From Aromatoleum bremense (GTDB taxonomy: Bacteria > Pseudomonadota > Gammaproteobacteria > Burkholderiales > Rhodocyclaceae), in the NCBI RefSeq assembly GCF_017894365.1, contig NZ_CP059467.1:3782001-3846000 (forward strand): DNA of 64,000 bases, written 5' to 3'. Positions 33,814-42,978 of this stretch are shown in pieces; within the stretch, counting starts at the first letter, position 1, and every line of letters begins with the position of its first letter. The position numbers and the translations under genes were made by a program. The notes beneath the pieces were generated by a model. It saw only the letters and a list, made by a program, of their open reading frames with translations, was not told the origin of the DNA and made no database searches.

Positions 33814-34656
33814 TCACGGTGATTGGTACGTCACGCCATGCGCGGCAAAAATGCGGCCGAGTTCGCCGGAACTTTGCAGTTCGGCGATCGTGCTCGCCAG
33901 CGCGGCGGCCAGTTCGCGGCTATCAGCTTTTACCGCCATGCCGAGCGCCCACGCGCTGACCCGCATTTCGGGTATCGCGAGCGTATCGAGCTCGAATCGT
34001 CCGCGCTCCTGCAGCGCAGCTTCGAGCTGGCCGCGCGGCGCCAGCACGGCGCTGACTTCGCCTCGCGTCATCGCCGCCGCCGCGTCGGCGACGCTGCGGA
34101 AATGCACGACGTTGTCGCGCAGCCGGCCGTTCAGCACGTTCAGCAGGAAGTCGCTCGCGTGCGTATCGAGCTCGGCACCGATCTTCTCGCGTGTAAACAC
34201 TTCGAACGCGTTCGCCGCGGAACCGGCGGGCAGCGGCACGCGCGCCGCATCGCGTGCCAGCGCCATCGTCTCGCGGTGGTACGGCGCGATGATCCGCACC
34301 TTGTCGTTGCGCGCGGCGAACTGCGCGTCGACGGGGACGTGCATCATCACGTCGGCGGGGCGGGTGCCGAGGTAATGGCCGCGCCACACCATGTTGCGCA
34401 GGTCGTCGTTCATGTCCTCGTCGGCGGCGAACTGCACGATTTCGGCACGCAGGCCGAGGCGCTCGGCGAGCGCCTGGCCGACGGCGATGTCGATGCCCTT
34501 GCCGCGCGCCGAATACGGCGCGAAGTCCGCATACACCGCGATCCGCAGGGTATCCGCCTGCTGCAGTTCGAGCTGGGCGAGCGCGTGGGCCGGCAGCATC
34601 GTGCCGGCGAGCAGCGCGCCTGCGGCGAGCAGGAAGCGACGGCGCTCACTTCTCAC
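33814..34656 (-). CDS. Quinoprotein-associated periplasmic binding protein (MxaJ-like)
   Basis: A 280-residue exported protein starting with GTG at 34656 (overlap of 11 nt with the cytochrome gene). The leader ERRRFLLAAGALLAGTMLPAHALA has a twin-arginine look, so Tat export is possible. The mature part, LRIAVYADFAPYSARGKGIDIAVGQALAERLGL, is of the solute-binding type 3 family to which MxaJ/XoxJ belong. MxaJ-type proteins assist their methanol dehydrogenases; here the partner would be the quinoprotein at 47017. Confidence 0.87.
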   Translation of the reverse strand: MRSERRRFLLAAGALLAGTMLPAHALAQLELQQADTLRIAVYADFAPYSARGKGIDIAVGQALAERLGLRAEIVQFAADEDMNDDLRNMVWRGHYLGTRPADVMMHVPVDAQFAARNDKVRIIAPYHRETMALARDAARVPLPAGSAANAFEVFTREKIGAELDTHASDFLLNVLNGRLRDNVVHFRSVADAAAAMTRGEVSAVLAPRGQLEAALQERGRFELDTLAIPEMRVSAWALGMAVKADSRELAAALASTIAELQSSGELGRIFAAHGVTYQSP

Positions 34657-35092
34657 GGACCGTCTCCAGCCACGCGCGGATCGCCCACATCGCCTCCTGC
34701 GACAGGGTGCCCTCGAACGGCGGCATGTATACAGCGCCGTTGCGCGTGACGCCTTTGCGCACCCGGCCGATGAAGTATTCGTCGGTCTCCGGTTCGAGGT
34801 CGAGCAGGCGCAGATCCGGCGCGATACCGCCCGAGACTGCGCCCAGGCCGTGGCAGCGCGCGCAGTTCTGGTTGAACGCGGAATCGCCGATGCGGATCGC
34901 TTCCTTGTTGTCGCGGTACGGATTGACCGTCTGCCATTCCGCACCGAGCTGCTTCAGCGACGACGTATCGACCGCCTGCGGCGTCACGTCGCCGTGCGCG
35001 TGCGCAACTCCCGCCGCGGCCGCGCAGGCGAACGCTGCCGTGAATGCTCCGACTCGCAGTCCGCGCGCCAGTGTCTCCTTGTAGTTGTGCAT
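34646..35092 (-). CDS. pedF: Cytochrome c-550, PedF type
   Basis: A 148-residue periplasmic monohaem cytochrome, the likely electron acceptor of the PQQ alcohol dehydrogenase. Signal peptide to about residue 32 (AAAAGVAHA-HGDV). Haem site NCARCHGLG; Met ligand probably in AVYMPPFEG. The ATG at 35092 is preferred over a GTG at 35098 because GGACGGTGGA stands before it. A perfect sigma-54 promoter lies 73 bp upstream. It forms an operon with the MxaJ-like gene downstream. Confidence 0.9.
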   Translation of the reverse strand: MHNYKETLARGLRVGAFTAAFACAAAAGVAHAHGDVTPQAVDTSSLKQLGAEWQTVNPYRDNKEAIRIGDSAFNQNCARCHGLGAVSGGIAPDLRLLDLEPETDEYFIGRVRKGVTRNGAVYMPPFEGTLSQEAMWAIRAWLETVREK

Positions 35093-35164
35093 TTCCACCG
35101 TCCTGTTTCCTTATGGCTGAAGTGATTTGGATCATACTGCCGTTGTTGCGGCATGACCTGTTAC

Positions 35165-35180
35165 TGCAAGGCCTGTGCCA
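35165..35180 (-). promoter_or_regulatory. Perfect sigma-54 promoter of the cytochrome c550 operon
   Basis: On the minus strand TGGCACAGGCCTTGCA matches TGGCACRNNNNTTGCW at every fixed position, 73 bp before the pedF start. The same core (TGGCACAGGCCTTGC) recurs at 46766-46781. Confidence 0.88.
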
Positions 35181-35248
35181 CTATCGCGACTGTCTTGCCA
35201 TCCACCCCGCCGCCGGCTGCAACCCGCATGGTGGCTGGAAGAATGCAA

Positions 35249-35264
35249 TGGCATGAAGGTTGCT
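35249..35264 (+). promoter_or_regulatory. Sigma-54 promoter toward the AcoR-type regulator gene
   Basis: TGGCATGAAGGTTGCT fits the consensus at all but one fixed position and faces right. An inverted repeat TTCAC-N6-GTGAA (35273-35288) lies just downstream. The leader before the regulator gene would be about 190 nt and include the repeat element described separately. Confidence 0.65.
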
Positions 35265-35324
35265 AATCATGTTTCACGCTGTTGTGAAGCTGCTTGCTTC
35301 AAGCTGGGGCAGGTGCTACTTTTT

Positions 35325-35430
35325 GGCGCACAGGGGCCTCAAGAAAACGCCGGGCCGTCCCAAGTTTTCTTATCCCCCTCGGGGGGCGGAAACGGCAAAG
35401 CCGTTTCACGGGGGGCTCATAAAAAACATG
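35325..35430. repeat. Structured intergenic repeat candidate
   Basis: The stretch contains nested inverted repeats: AAGAAAAC…GTTTTCTT (35341-35371), CCCCC-TC-GGGGG (35374-35385) and GAAACGGC-AAA-GCCGTTTC (35389-35407). It is bounded by GGGGCCTCA on the left and GGGGGGCTCA on the right. It looks like a dispersed element known from intergenic regions of beta-proteobacteria. Within this window I found only one copy. Confidence 0.5.
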
Positions 35431-35464
35431 CCTCGTACGGCGGGCGGGACAGGAGGAGGAGACG

Positions 35465-37477
35465 ATGGTATTACCGCAATTGCGGGACCGCCGTGACAAC
35501 ACGCTGGTCGACGCGCGCCGGTTTTTCTTCGAGCATGGCGAACTGCCGCAGGCGGGTCTCACGCCGCCGGTACTGCGCTCCTGGCAGCGCTGCCGCTCGA
35601 GCGGGCTGGATCACCTCGACAAGCATTCCCCTGATCCCGAAGGTCGCGCCGGCCTCTCGGAAGCGCGCGAGCGCAGCGCACGGCTGCTCGAGCACGCGGG
35701 CGGGATCATGGAGCACGTCTTCGAGCAGATCCGTGCCTCCGGCAGCATGGTGATCCTGGCCGACATCCACGGCATGATCCTTCACAGTCTCGGCGACGCC
35801 GATTTCCTCGGGCGCGCGCAACGCGTCGCGCTGCAGCCGGGCGCTTCGTGGGACGAAGCAGAGCGCGGCACCAACGCGATCGGCACCGCGATCATCGAGC
35901 TGGCGCCTGTCGAGGTCATGGGCGCCGAGCACTATCTCGAACGTAACGGCTTCCTGACCTGCAGCGCGTCGCCGGTGTTCGATGCGCGCGGGAGGCTGGC
36001 CGGCGTGCTCGACATTTCGGGCGACTACCGCAGCCAGCAGCGGCATACGCTGGGCCTGGTACGGCTGTCGGTGGAGCTGCTCGAAAAGCGGCTGTTCGAG
36101 GCGGAATTCGCCAAGGAGATCCAGATCGCGTTCCATTCGCGGCCGGAATACGTCGGTAGCCTGCAGGAAGGCGTGCTCGCGGTCGGCGAGGATGGCCGGC
36201 TCCTCGGTGCGAACCCGGTCGCGCGTGAAGCGCTGGGGCTGTGCGCCGGGTTTGTGCAGGCACCGGTTTTCAACACGTTGTTCAGGCTCGGTCTGGGGCA
36301 GGTGCTCGACCGGGCGGCAAGCGCCGGTGACGCCTTGCTGATGCTCGAGATGCGGCGCGGCGACACGGTGTACGCCCGGGTGCGCGCGCCACGCGGGCCG
36401 CGCACCGCCGTTCCCGCCACCGGGCTCGCGGACCGCGCCGCCGAGCCGCGGCGCACTGCGCCGAAGGCGGGCGAGGGGCGCGGCAACGACATCACGCTCG
36501 ACTGCCTGGCGACCGGCGACGAGCGGCTGCAGCTTGCGCTCGACCGGGCGCGGCGAGTGCAGGGCAAGGACATTCCGCTGCTGATCCAGGGCGAATCGGG
36601 TGTCGGCAAGGAACTCTTCGCACGGGCCTTCCACAACAGCGGGACGCGGCGCGACGGCCCTTTCGTCGCCCTCAACTGTGCGGCGATTCCCGAGAACCTG
36701 ATCGAATCCGAACTGTTCGGCTATGTCGGAGGTGCCTTCACCGGCGCGCGCCGGGAGGGGGCGGTCGGCAAGATCCAGCAGGCGCACGGCGGCACGCTGT
36801 TCCTCGACGAAATCGGCGACATGCCGCTCGGCATGCAGGCGCGGCTGCTGCGCGTGCTGCAGGAGCGCTGCGTATCGCCGATCGGCTCACTCAAGACGAC
36901 CCCGGTCGACCTGTCGCTCGTTTGCGCGACGCACCGCATGCTGCGCGACGCGGTGAAACAGGGCCTGTTCCGCGAGGATCTCTATTACCGCGTCAACAGC
37001 CTCACGGTGACGCTGCCGCCGCTGCGCGAGCGCACCGACATCCGCTCGATCGTGACGAAGATTCTCGCCGCCGAGGCCGAGGCGATCGGCGCGCGCGGAG
37101 CGGCGATCACGATCAGCGGCGAGGTCATGAACTTCTTCGAGCGTTACGCCTGGCCGGGCAACGTGCGTCAGCTGCAGAACGTGATCCGGGTCGCGGTCGC
37201 GTTGCTCGATGACGAGTGCGAGATACAGCCGGTGCATTTGCCCGAGGAATTGTTCGGCATCGATGCTGACGGCGAGCACGAAGAGCGCTCCGGGCAGGCC
37301 GCGGAACCGCCGCCCCGGGCGGCTGTCGGCGGCAACGTCGCACGCAGTCTCGACGAAATCGAACTCGAGGCGGTCGCGACCGTCATGCGCGAGGTGGGCG
37401 GCAACGTCTCGGCTGCGGCACGCCGTCTCGGCGTCAGCCGCAACACGCTGTATCGCAAGCTCGGGCGGATGACCTGA
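35465..37477 (+). CDS. Sigma-54-dependent activator, AcoR family, complete
   Basis: A 670-residue transcription activator. GAF sensor about 80-200 (DADFLGRAQRVALQPGASWDEAERGTNAIGTA), then a linker. The AAA+ domain has Walker A GESGVGKE (376-383), GAFTGA (423-428) and Walker B TLFLDEIGDMP (444 on). A Fis-type helix-turn-helix closes the protein (MREVGGNVSAAARRLGVSRNTLYRKL). ATG at 35465 after GGAGGAGGAG. It is the best candidate for the regulator acting at the sigma-54 promoters of this locus. Related regulators respond to acetoin or alcohols; the ligand here is not known. Confidence 0.93.
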   Translation: MVLPQLRDRRDNTLVDARRFFFEHGELPQAGLTPPVLRSWQRCRSSGLDHLDKHSPDPEGRAGLSEARERSARLLEHAGGIMEHVFEQIRASGSMVILADIHGMILHSLGDADFLGRAQRVALQPGASWDEAERGTNAIGTAIIELAPVEVMGAEHYLERNGFLTCSASPVFDARGRLAGVLDISGDYRSQQRHTLGLVRLSVELLEKRLFEAEFAKEIQIAFHSRPEYVGSLQEGVLAVGEDGRLLGANPVAREALGLCAGFVQAPVFNTLFRLGLGQVLDRAASAGDALLMLEMRRGDTVYARVRAPRGPRTAVPATGLADRAAEPRRTAPKAGEGRGNDITLDCLATGDERLQLALDRARRVQGKDIPLLIQGESGVGKELFARAFHNSGTRRDGPFVALNCAAIPENLIESELFGYVGGAFTGARREGAVGKIQQAHGGTLFLDEIGDMPLGMQARLLRVLQERCVSPIGSLKTTPVDLSLVCATHRMLRDAVKQGLFREDLYYRVNSLTVTLPPLRERTDIRSIVTKILAAEAEAIGARGAAITISGEVMNFFERYAWPGNVRQLQNVIRVAVALLDDECEIQPVHLPEELFGIDADGEHEERSGQAAEPPPRAAVGGNVARSLDEIELEAVATVMREVGGNVSAAARRLGVSRNTLYRKLGRMT

Positions 37478-37481
37478 GCAT

Positions 37482-39638
37482 TCAGAATCGATAGCTCGCC
37501 CGCACGCCGGCATACCAGCTGCGCTCCGGGCCGGGTTCGTAGAACCGGCCGTTGCCGTCGCCCACGATCACCGATGCGACGTGCTCGCGGTCGAACAGGT
37601 TGTCGAGTCGCAGCATCTCGTTGAACGTCCACGGGCCGGATTTCTGTTCCGCGGTGAGGCGCAGGTTCGCCAGGGCGTGGGCCGGCGCGGCACGCTCGGT
37701 GTTGGTGTCCTCGACGTACACCTTGCTGCGATAGAGCGCCTCGAGTGCCGCGGCGATCCCGCCGACGGGGATCCATTCGAGTTCGGCGTAAGCCGACAGC
37801 GCAGGAATGCCGGGCAGGCGCCTGCCGTCGGCGATTGTCTTCGCCGCCGTGCCGCTGCCGGTGACGAAGGTTTCGTCGTAGATCGCCTGCAGCCGCGTCA
37901 CGCTGAGCCGGCCGCGCCAGTTCGGGGAGAATTCGCTGTCGACCGCGAGCTCGATGCCGCGGCGCAGCGTCGTGCCGGCGTTCTTGAACACGGTGCGTCC
38001 GCCGGAACTGCTCTCGACGACCAGTTCGTCGTCGGTGCGCACCCGGAAGATCGCGGCGTTGAGCCGCGTGTTGTCGCCGACGAAAGCCTTCACGCCGAAT
38101 TCGAGCTGTGTGCTGGTTGCAGGCGCAAGGCCGAAATTGAAGCCCGCGGCGCCGCCCGCGCCCGAATACGCGAGTTCGGTCATCGTCGGGGTCTCGAAGC
38201 CACGCGCGGCGCTGCCGTAAAGGTTCAGCACCGGGCTCAGCTTGTAGACGACGCCGAGCGCCGGGGTCGTTTCGCGGAAGGTAAGCCCGCCGCTGTCGTC
38301 GCCGTTCGCGAGGTAGTCGTCATCGACGTCGAATTTCACGCGGCTGTGGCGCAGCCCCGCGGTCCATTGCCACGCGCCCTGTTCCCAGGCGGTCTGCACG
38401 TACGGATCGATGCTCGTAACGGTGTCCGTCTCGTCGCGGCGCAGCCGGCCTTTGACCCCGAGGGTCGTGCCGATGAAGTTCTCGAAGCCCTGGCGGTCAT
38501 CCTCGGAGCGGTCGACGTCGATGCCCGCGGTGAAGGTCAGCTTGCCCGGTCCGAGCTCGCGCTGGCCGATCCAGCGTGCGCCGACGCCGTGGAAGTCGCG
38601 GTCGAAATCGATGACGCCGCCGGAATGCCGCGGGTTGGCCTGCGGGCCGGCCGGGATCGACTGGTACTGCGTGACGCTGCGCTGCCCGGCATAGGCGACA
38701 AGCTGCAGGCGGTCATCGCCGAAGCGCCGCTCGTAGGTCGCGCCGCCCTGGAGGTGGTCGATGCTCTTGCGTGTGTCGAATGTTTCGGCGACGGGTTCGG
38801 CTGCGCGCGGGTCGCGCCGGTAGGTCGCCCACGTCAGGCCCAGCGGGTCCTCGGTATCGGGCTGGCGCAGGCCGCTCGCCGTCAGCGTCAGCCGGCTGTC
38901 GGCGTCCGGCGCGAAGTTCAGCTTCGCGAACGCCTGCTCGCGCGTCGCCGCGCTGTGGTCGCGATAGCCGTCGGTGTCGAAGCGCGACGCATCGAGCAGG
39001 TAGCCGACGCCGTCCTTCTCGCCTTCGCTGCCAACTCCGATCCTGGTCGTGCCCCAGGAGCCGGCGAGGGCGCCGCCGCGCACGCTCGGCGCACCTTTCG
39101 GGTCGCGCGAAAAGAGCTGGATCACGCCGCCCGCGTGGTTGCCGTAGATCGTCGAGAACGGGCCGCGCAGCACTTCGATGCGCTCGGCGACGTCGAGATT
39201 GAAGGTCGCGGCCTGGCCCTGGCCGTCGGGATTGCTCGCCGGGATGCCGTCGGCGATGAGCTTCACGCCGCGCACGCCGAAAGCGGAGCGGGCGCCGAAG
39301 CCGCGGATCGAGATCTGCAGGTCCTGGGCGTAGTTCTGGCGGTTCTGCACGACGAGTCCGGGAATGCCGGCCAGTGCTTCGGAAGCGTTGACGCCGAGGT
39401 TTCCTGCCCGGACCCTGGCCATGTCGACGACATCGACGGAAAACGGCAGGTCGAAGCTCGCGGCCTCGACGCGGCTGCCGGTGACGACGACCGGATTCAG
39501 TACCGGCGCCGTGTCGGCAGCGAGAACCGGCGCCGAGCCGACGCCGGCGAGGCCGGCGAGGCCGGCGAGCAGCGCCAGTGCGACGCGACGCAGGCGGGGG
39601 TGGGGAATGTTGTCGTTGGGCGTCGAATGGCGATTCAT
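37482..39638 (-). CDS. pqqU: TonB-dependent receptor resembling PqqU (YncD), PQQ uptake
   Basis: A 718-residue outer-membrane receptor. Signal peptide to about residue 40 (APVLA-ADTAP), plug domain about 45-170, barrel to the C-terminal RASYRF. Similarity to E. coli YncD/PqqU runs through the plug (VQNRQNYAQDLQISIRGFG, DGIPASNPDGQGQ, EVLRGPFSTIYGNHAGG) and the barrel (GYRDHSA, DTRKSI, TQYQSIP, ARGFETPTMTEL, VESSSGGRTVFKNAG, DNLFDREHVASVIV). YncD was shown to import PQQ. With two PQQ enzymes in the window this fits cofactor scavenging. It faces the AcoR-type gene tail to tail, 4 bp apart. Confidence 0.85.
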   Translation of the reverse strand: MNRHSTPNDNIPHPRLRRVALALLAGLAGLAGVGSAPVLAADTAPVLNPVVVTGSRVEAASFDLPFSVDVVDMARVRAGNLGVNASEALAGIPGLVVQNRQNYAQDLQISIRGFGARSAFGVRGVKLIADGIPASNPDGQGQAATFNLDVAERIEVLRGPFSTIYGNHAGGVIQLFSRDPKGAPSVRGGALAGSWGTTRIGVGSEGEKDGVGYLLDASRFDTDGYRDHSAATREQAFAKLNFAPDADSRLTLTASGLRQPDTEDPLGLTWATYRRDPRAAEPVAETFDTRKSIDHLQGGATYERRFGDDRLQLVAYAGQRSVTQYQSIPAGPQANPRHSGGVIDFDRDFHGVGARWIGQRELGPGKLTFTAGIDVDRSEDDRQGFENFIGTTLGVKGRLRRDETDTVTSIDPYVQTAWEQGAWQWTAGLRHSRVKFDVDDDYLANGDDSGGLTFRETTPALGVVYKLSPVLNLYGSAARGFETPTMTELAYSGAGGAAGFNFGLAPATSTQLEFGVKAFVGDNTRLNAAIFRVRTDDELVVESSSGGRTVFKNAGTTLRRGIELAVDSEFSPNWRGRLSVTRLQAIYDETFVTGSGTAAKTIADGRRLPGIPALSAYAELEWIPVGGIAAALEALYRSKVYVEDTNTERAAPAHALANLRLTAEQKSGPWTFNEMLRLDNLFDREHVASVIVGDGNGRFYEPGPERSWYAGVRASYRF

Positions 39639-39794
39639 CGATCGGTATCCTGTCAGGGGTCGATTGTCCGGGGAGGTGGTCGACTGTACGGGTCCGCCAG
39701 TATTTCCGCATCGCCAAGGCTGGCGAAAGGTCCTGCAGAAAATCATGAGACCGGCGTATCGGGGCAAGCCGCTTCCGCACCGTGCCGGGCTGCC

Positions 39795-40019
39795 TCAGCC
39801 GGCGAAATCGCCGTGGGTCAGAAAGTGCGTGCTTGCGCCGACCATCGCCGTCGCGCCCTCGCGCAAGCGGTCGAGAATCCGGTTGGCGCCGCGAAACTGC
39901 TGGTAACGGCACGCCACCTTCACCCGCGTGCCGCCATCGGTATCCATGAACACGCTGCAGGTGCGCAGGATCTGCAGCAGGCTGCGCTTGCCCGGCATGC
40001 CGACGATCAGGCGCACCAC
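39795..40019 (-). CDS. Small hypothetical protein
   Basis: Seventy-four residues from a GTG at 40019 (VVRLIVGMPGKRSLLQILRTC to FLTHGDFAG). The frame stays open upstream for about 35 more codons, overlapping the toxin gene, so the real start may be earlier. It has two Cys and a basic surface; there is no signal peptide. I do not recognise the family. It stands just after the ParE-type toxin on the same strand. Confidence 0.4.
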   Translation of the reverse strand: MVRLIVGMPGKRSLLQILRTCSVFMDTDGGTRVKVACRYQQFRGANRILDRLREGATAMVGASTHFLTHGDFAG

Positions 40020-40069
40020 CGGATCGCGCTCGCCGGTGCCTTCATTTTGTTCGACTTCGGCATATTCGC

Positions 40070-40366
40070 TTATCGTGTCGCCGGCAGTTGGTCCGGCCAG
40101 AGGCGAGAAGTATGGACTACAAGAAGAATCTCGATATCCGAACCGCGCTCCCGATAGGCGAGGATATAAGGAAAGCGTGCGACGACCAGCTCGCGCGTTC
40201 CCGGCAAGCGGCCCGGTCGGCCGCTCCGGGGATGTTGCAGCAGCAGCGCTGCCCGTTCGCGCAGGTGGGAGACCACGTGCCGCGCGGCGACCGGATTTTC
40301 GGCAGCAATGTAGTCATGAATGCCGCGCAGATCGTCCAGCGCCTGCCGGTGCCAGCGCAAGGCCAT
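40070..40366 (-). CDS. ParE/RelE-superfamily toxin
   Basis: A 98-residue toxin: MALRWHRQALDDLRGIHDYI, GRPGRLPGTRELVVARFPYILAYR and EILLVVHTSRLWP are typical ParE. Known ParE toxins poison DNA gyrase, while RelE cuts mRNA; the sequence favours ParE. The ATG overlaps the antitoxin stop by 1 nt (TGATG). Confidence 0.92.
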   Translation of the reverse strand: MALRWHRQALDDLRGIHDYIAAENPVAARHVVSHLRERAALLLQHPRSGRPGRLPGTRELVVARFPYILAYRERGSDIEILLVVHTSRLWPDQLPATR

Positions 40367-40593
40367 CAGGCGGCGTACTTGGTGAAGAACGCATCAGCCT
40401 CTTCGTCACTGGCGAACTCGCCGTGATCGGCTGACTCGATCCGCCGGCGCAGAACCTCTACGTAGCGCCGATCGGCCGCCAGATAGGCGGCCAATGCCTC
40501 GCGGATAATTTCGTCCTCGGGGCGCTGAGCCTCTTCAGCAAGCTGGTGAAACTGGCGCTGCATGTCCGGCTCGATGACGATGCTGGTGACCAT
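40366..40593 (-). CDS. Ribbon-helix-helix (ParD/CopG-like) antitoxin
   Basis: A 75-residue antitoxin. The N-terminal ribbon-helix-helix (MVTSIVIEPDMQRQFHQLAEE, then RPEDEIIREALAAYL) binds DNA. The acidic C-terminal tail (ESADHGEFASDEEADAFFTKYAA) should cover the toxin. It is first in the two-gene operon with the ParE-type toxin and likely autoregulates it. Confidence 0.9.
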   Translation of the reverse strand: MVTSIVIEPDMQRQFHQLAEEAQRPEDEIIREALAAYLAADRRYVEVLRRRIESADHGEFASDEEADAFFTKYAA

Positions 40594-40684
40594 GGTGCGG
40601 CCCTCCTGGCTATACCTGTTACATGACTTGGGGTGTTACCGACAGTTCATTCGACGCCAGGCGTCAAGCGCGATGGCGCGGCCG

Positions 40685-40837
40685 TCATGACGCCGCTTCC
40701 TTTTGATGATGCCGGTAATGCTCGGCGTGAACAATGTTGCACAGCTCGCCCTGCTGCTCGAAAACCAATTCTGGCACGGTGCCGTTGTTCATGAAACAAC
40801 GGCAGGCGTCCACCTCGCCGCTGAAGACATTCAGCAA
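40685..40837 (-). CDS. Possible small protein after the NosR-like gene
   Basis: A frame of about 50 codons from a TTG at 40837 (overlapping the end of the NosR-like gene) reads EVDACRCFMNNGTVPELVFEQQGELCNIVHAEHYRHHQKEAAS at its end. Two or three Cys and several His suggest a metal- or haem-related role. No good ribosome site and no recognised family, so it may not be translated. Confidence 0.3.
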   Translation of the reverse strand: MLNVFSGEVDACRCFMNNGTVPELVFEQQGELCNIVHAEHYRHHQKEAAS

Positions 40838-42978
40838 ATGTGCCGTGCCTTGCGGCGCAGCAGCATCACTGGCGCGCAACGCTCCGGATCGTGATAGATG
40901 CCCACGCAGTCAAGGCACTGAAAGCAGTCGTCGTAGCGGATGGCGCCATTGCGGTCGATCGCGTCGTAGGCGCAGCGATGGCGGCAGCGCTGGCAGGGTT
41001 TTCCGCATTCGCGGCGGCGCGGCAGCCAGCGCAGCAGGCGCAGTTTGCCGCCGAGCACCATCGCGGCACCGAGCGGACACAGGTAGCGGCAGAAGAACTT
41101 GTAATACACGGCGCCGAGTGCGAGCAGCACTCCGGCATAGGCGACGAAGGGCCAGGTGCGGTCGAAGCCGACGGTGATCGCAGTCTTGAACGGTTCGACT
41201 TCGACCAGCTTTCCGGCCACCCGCGGCGCGAATGCTGCCGCGCCGACGAGGGCGAGCAGCAGCGCATAGCGGCCGCGGTCGAGCCACTGCGCAAGACGTC
41301 GCGGCAGGCGTCGCTGCGGCAGGCGACACAGGCGGCCCAGGTGCGCCGCGAATTCCTGCAGCGCGCCGAACGGGCACAGCCAGCCGCAGAAGGCGCCGCG
41401 GCCCCAGGCCAGGGAACTCGCCAGCGTGAAGGCGATGAGCAGCAGCGAGACCGGATCGTAGAGGTAGCTCGCGAGGCTCTGGCCGGCATAGAGCATCTTG
41501 ACCGCGCCGGTGAGCTGCACGATCGACAGCTGGCCTTGCGCATGCCAGCCGAGGTAGCCGAGCGTGAAGGCGAGGAAGCCGAAGCGGAACAGCTTCAGCC
41601 GGCGCGGCGACAGGCTGATCCAGCGCGGGCGCGCGAGCACCGCGGCGAGCAGTGCGAGCGCCGCGCCGATCACTGTGAGATCGGTGCGCCGGTCCTGCCA
41701 GGCGATCAGCCAGTCGGGCGGCGGTGCCGGGGGGCGCTCGAAGTAGGACTCCGGCGCGCGGTAATTCACATGCACGCCGCGGTGGGTGATCTCGGGCAGG
41801 ATGGCGCCGCGCGCACGGGCGAACGTCAGTTCGAAATCCTGCACGCTGCCGGGGTCGACGCCGGCCAGCGGCGCCGCCTTGAGGACCAGCGCTGCGTTCA
41901 GCGGCGGTGCGCCGGGCGGTGTGCGCGGATCGAGATCCGCATCGCGCAGCTCGAAGGGCACGCCGCCCTGTCTGAGCGTCAGGCGGGCCGGCGCGGTGCC
42001 GCGCACGAAGTGCTCGTCGAGGAACGAGGTGCGTCCGGCGGTGGCGACCCACCACGCCTGCTGGCCGGGCTCCAGCGCACGCTGCAGTTCGGCGAAGCCC
42101 GCGTCGCCGAGGATCGTGCGGCCGATGCCCGGTGGATTGAGCCAGGCGACGTAGAGCTCGACGAAGGTCTCGCCGGGCGCGGCGAGCGCTGCCGGATCGA
42201 GGCCCGCGGCGTCGCTGTCGGCGAACAGCGCCTCGGCGTCGCGGTTGGCGAGGCGCAGCGTGGCGATCGCGCCGGTGTCGAGCAGGTCGCCGAAACTGCG
42301 CTGCTCGTACCGGTCCTCGCGCGCCCGTGCGGGCGGGCCGGCGATGGACGGCGCCGCGAAGCCCAGGCGGGCGCGCGCGACCGCGACCGCGGCAGTGAGG
42401 ACGGTCTGATTGACGATGCGGACCGACGCGGTGGCCTTGGTGATGCCGTCGAGCACGACTCGATTGCCGGCACCCTCCGCTGCGGAGGAGGCGCCGTAGA
42501 TGGTCGATACGGTGATCGACTGGCTGAGGTTGCGGCCCGCGTACTGGCGTACGAACTCGTGCAGCGGGCTTTCGCCCAGCCCGCCGAGGAACACCGGCTC
42601 GTGCTGGCGCAGCACTTCGACGCTCATGAAGTTGCCGCGCGCATCGAGCGCGATCAGCAGGTTGATCGGCGTGCCTTCGAAGCCCGGAATGGGCGCGAGA
42701 TCGATCGACTCGAACGCCCAGCCGACAGGGCCGTCATCGGGCGCGAGTTCGCTGCCGATCGGCCACACCGGCACGTCGCCGGCCTTGTCGCCGACGCGCA
42801 GCGGCGGGGCGAAGCGCCGTTCGAGGTCGGCGCGGGTCAGCTCGCCGGCGAAGGACGTCGCTGCGGCCATGGCGCCGATCAGCGCGCACAGCACCGCGGC
42901 GAACCGGCGGATGAGCGTGCTCACGCCGTGGGGAGCGGTTCCGGTGCGCGGCGCACGGTCATCGATGTCGCGCTTCAC
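40831..42978 (-). CDS. NosR/NirI-like membrane flavoprotein with polyferredoxin domain
   Basis: A 715-residue inner-membrane protein. Order: signal-like segment (about 22-45); periplasmic FMN-binding domain with the motif DGITKATAS (177-185), whose Thr is the ApbE-type attachment site of FMN; then about five membrane helices with CGWLCPFGALQEF and CRYLCPLGA; then two Cys clusters for Fe-S centres (CGKPCQRCRHRC and CFQCLDC…C). This is the NosR/NirI architecture. No denitrification gene is near. It starts with GTG overlapping the response regulator stop (GTGA), so it is part of that operon and may carry electrons or redox signals for the PQQ system. Confidence 0.88.
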   Translation of the reverse strand: MKRDIDDRAPRTGTAPHGVSTLIRRFAAVLCALIGAMAAATSFAGELTRADLERRFAPPLRVGDKAGDVPVWPIGSELAPDDGPVGWAFESIDLAPIPGFEGTPINLLIALDARGNFMSVEVLRQHEPVFLGGLGESPLHEFVRQYAGRNLSQSITVSTIYGASSAAEGAGNRVVLDGITKATASVRIVNQTVLTAAVAVARARLGFAAPSIAGPPARAREDRYEQRSFGDLLDTGAIATLRLANRDAEALFADSDAAGLDPAALAAPGETFVELYVAWLNPPGIGRTILGDAGFAELQRALEPGQQAWWVATAGRTSFLDEHFVRGTAPARLTLRQGGVPFELRDADLDPRTPPGAPPLNAALVLKAAPLAGVDPGSVQDFELTFARARGAILPEITHRGVHVNYRAPESYFERPPAPPPDWLIAWQDRRTDLTVIGAALALLAAVLARPRWISLSPRRLKLFRFGFLAFTLGYLGWHAQGQLSIVQLTGAVKMLYAGQSLASYLYDPVSLLLIAFTLASSLAWGRGAFCGWLCPFGALQEFAAHLGRLCRLPQRRLPRRLAQWLDRGRYALLLALVGAAAFAPRVAGKLVEVEPFKTAITVGFDRTWPFVAYAGVLLALGAVYYKFFCRYLCPLGAAMVLGGKLRLLRWLPRRRECGKPCQRCRHRCAYDAIDRNGAIRYDDCFQCLDCVGIYHDPERCAPVMLLRRKARHIC

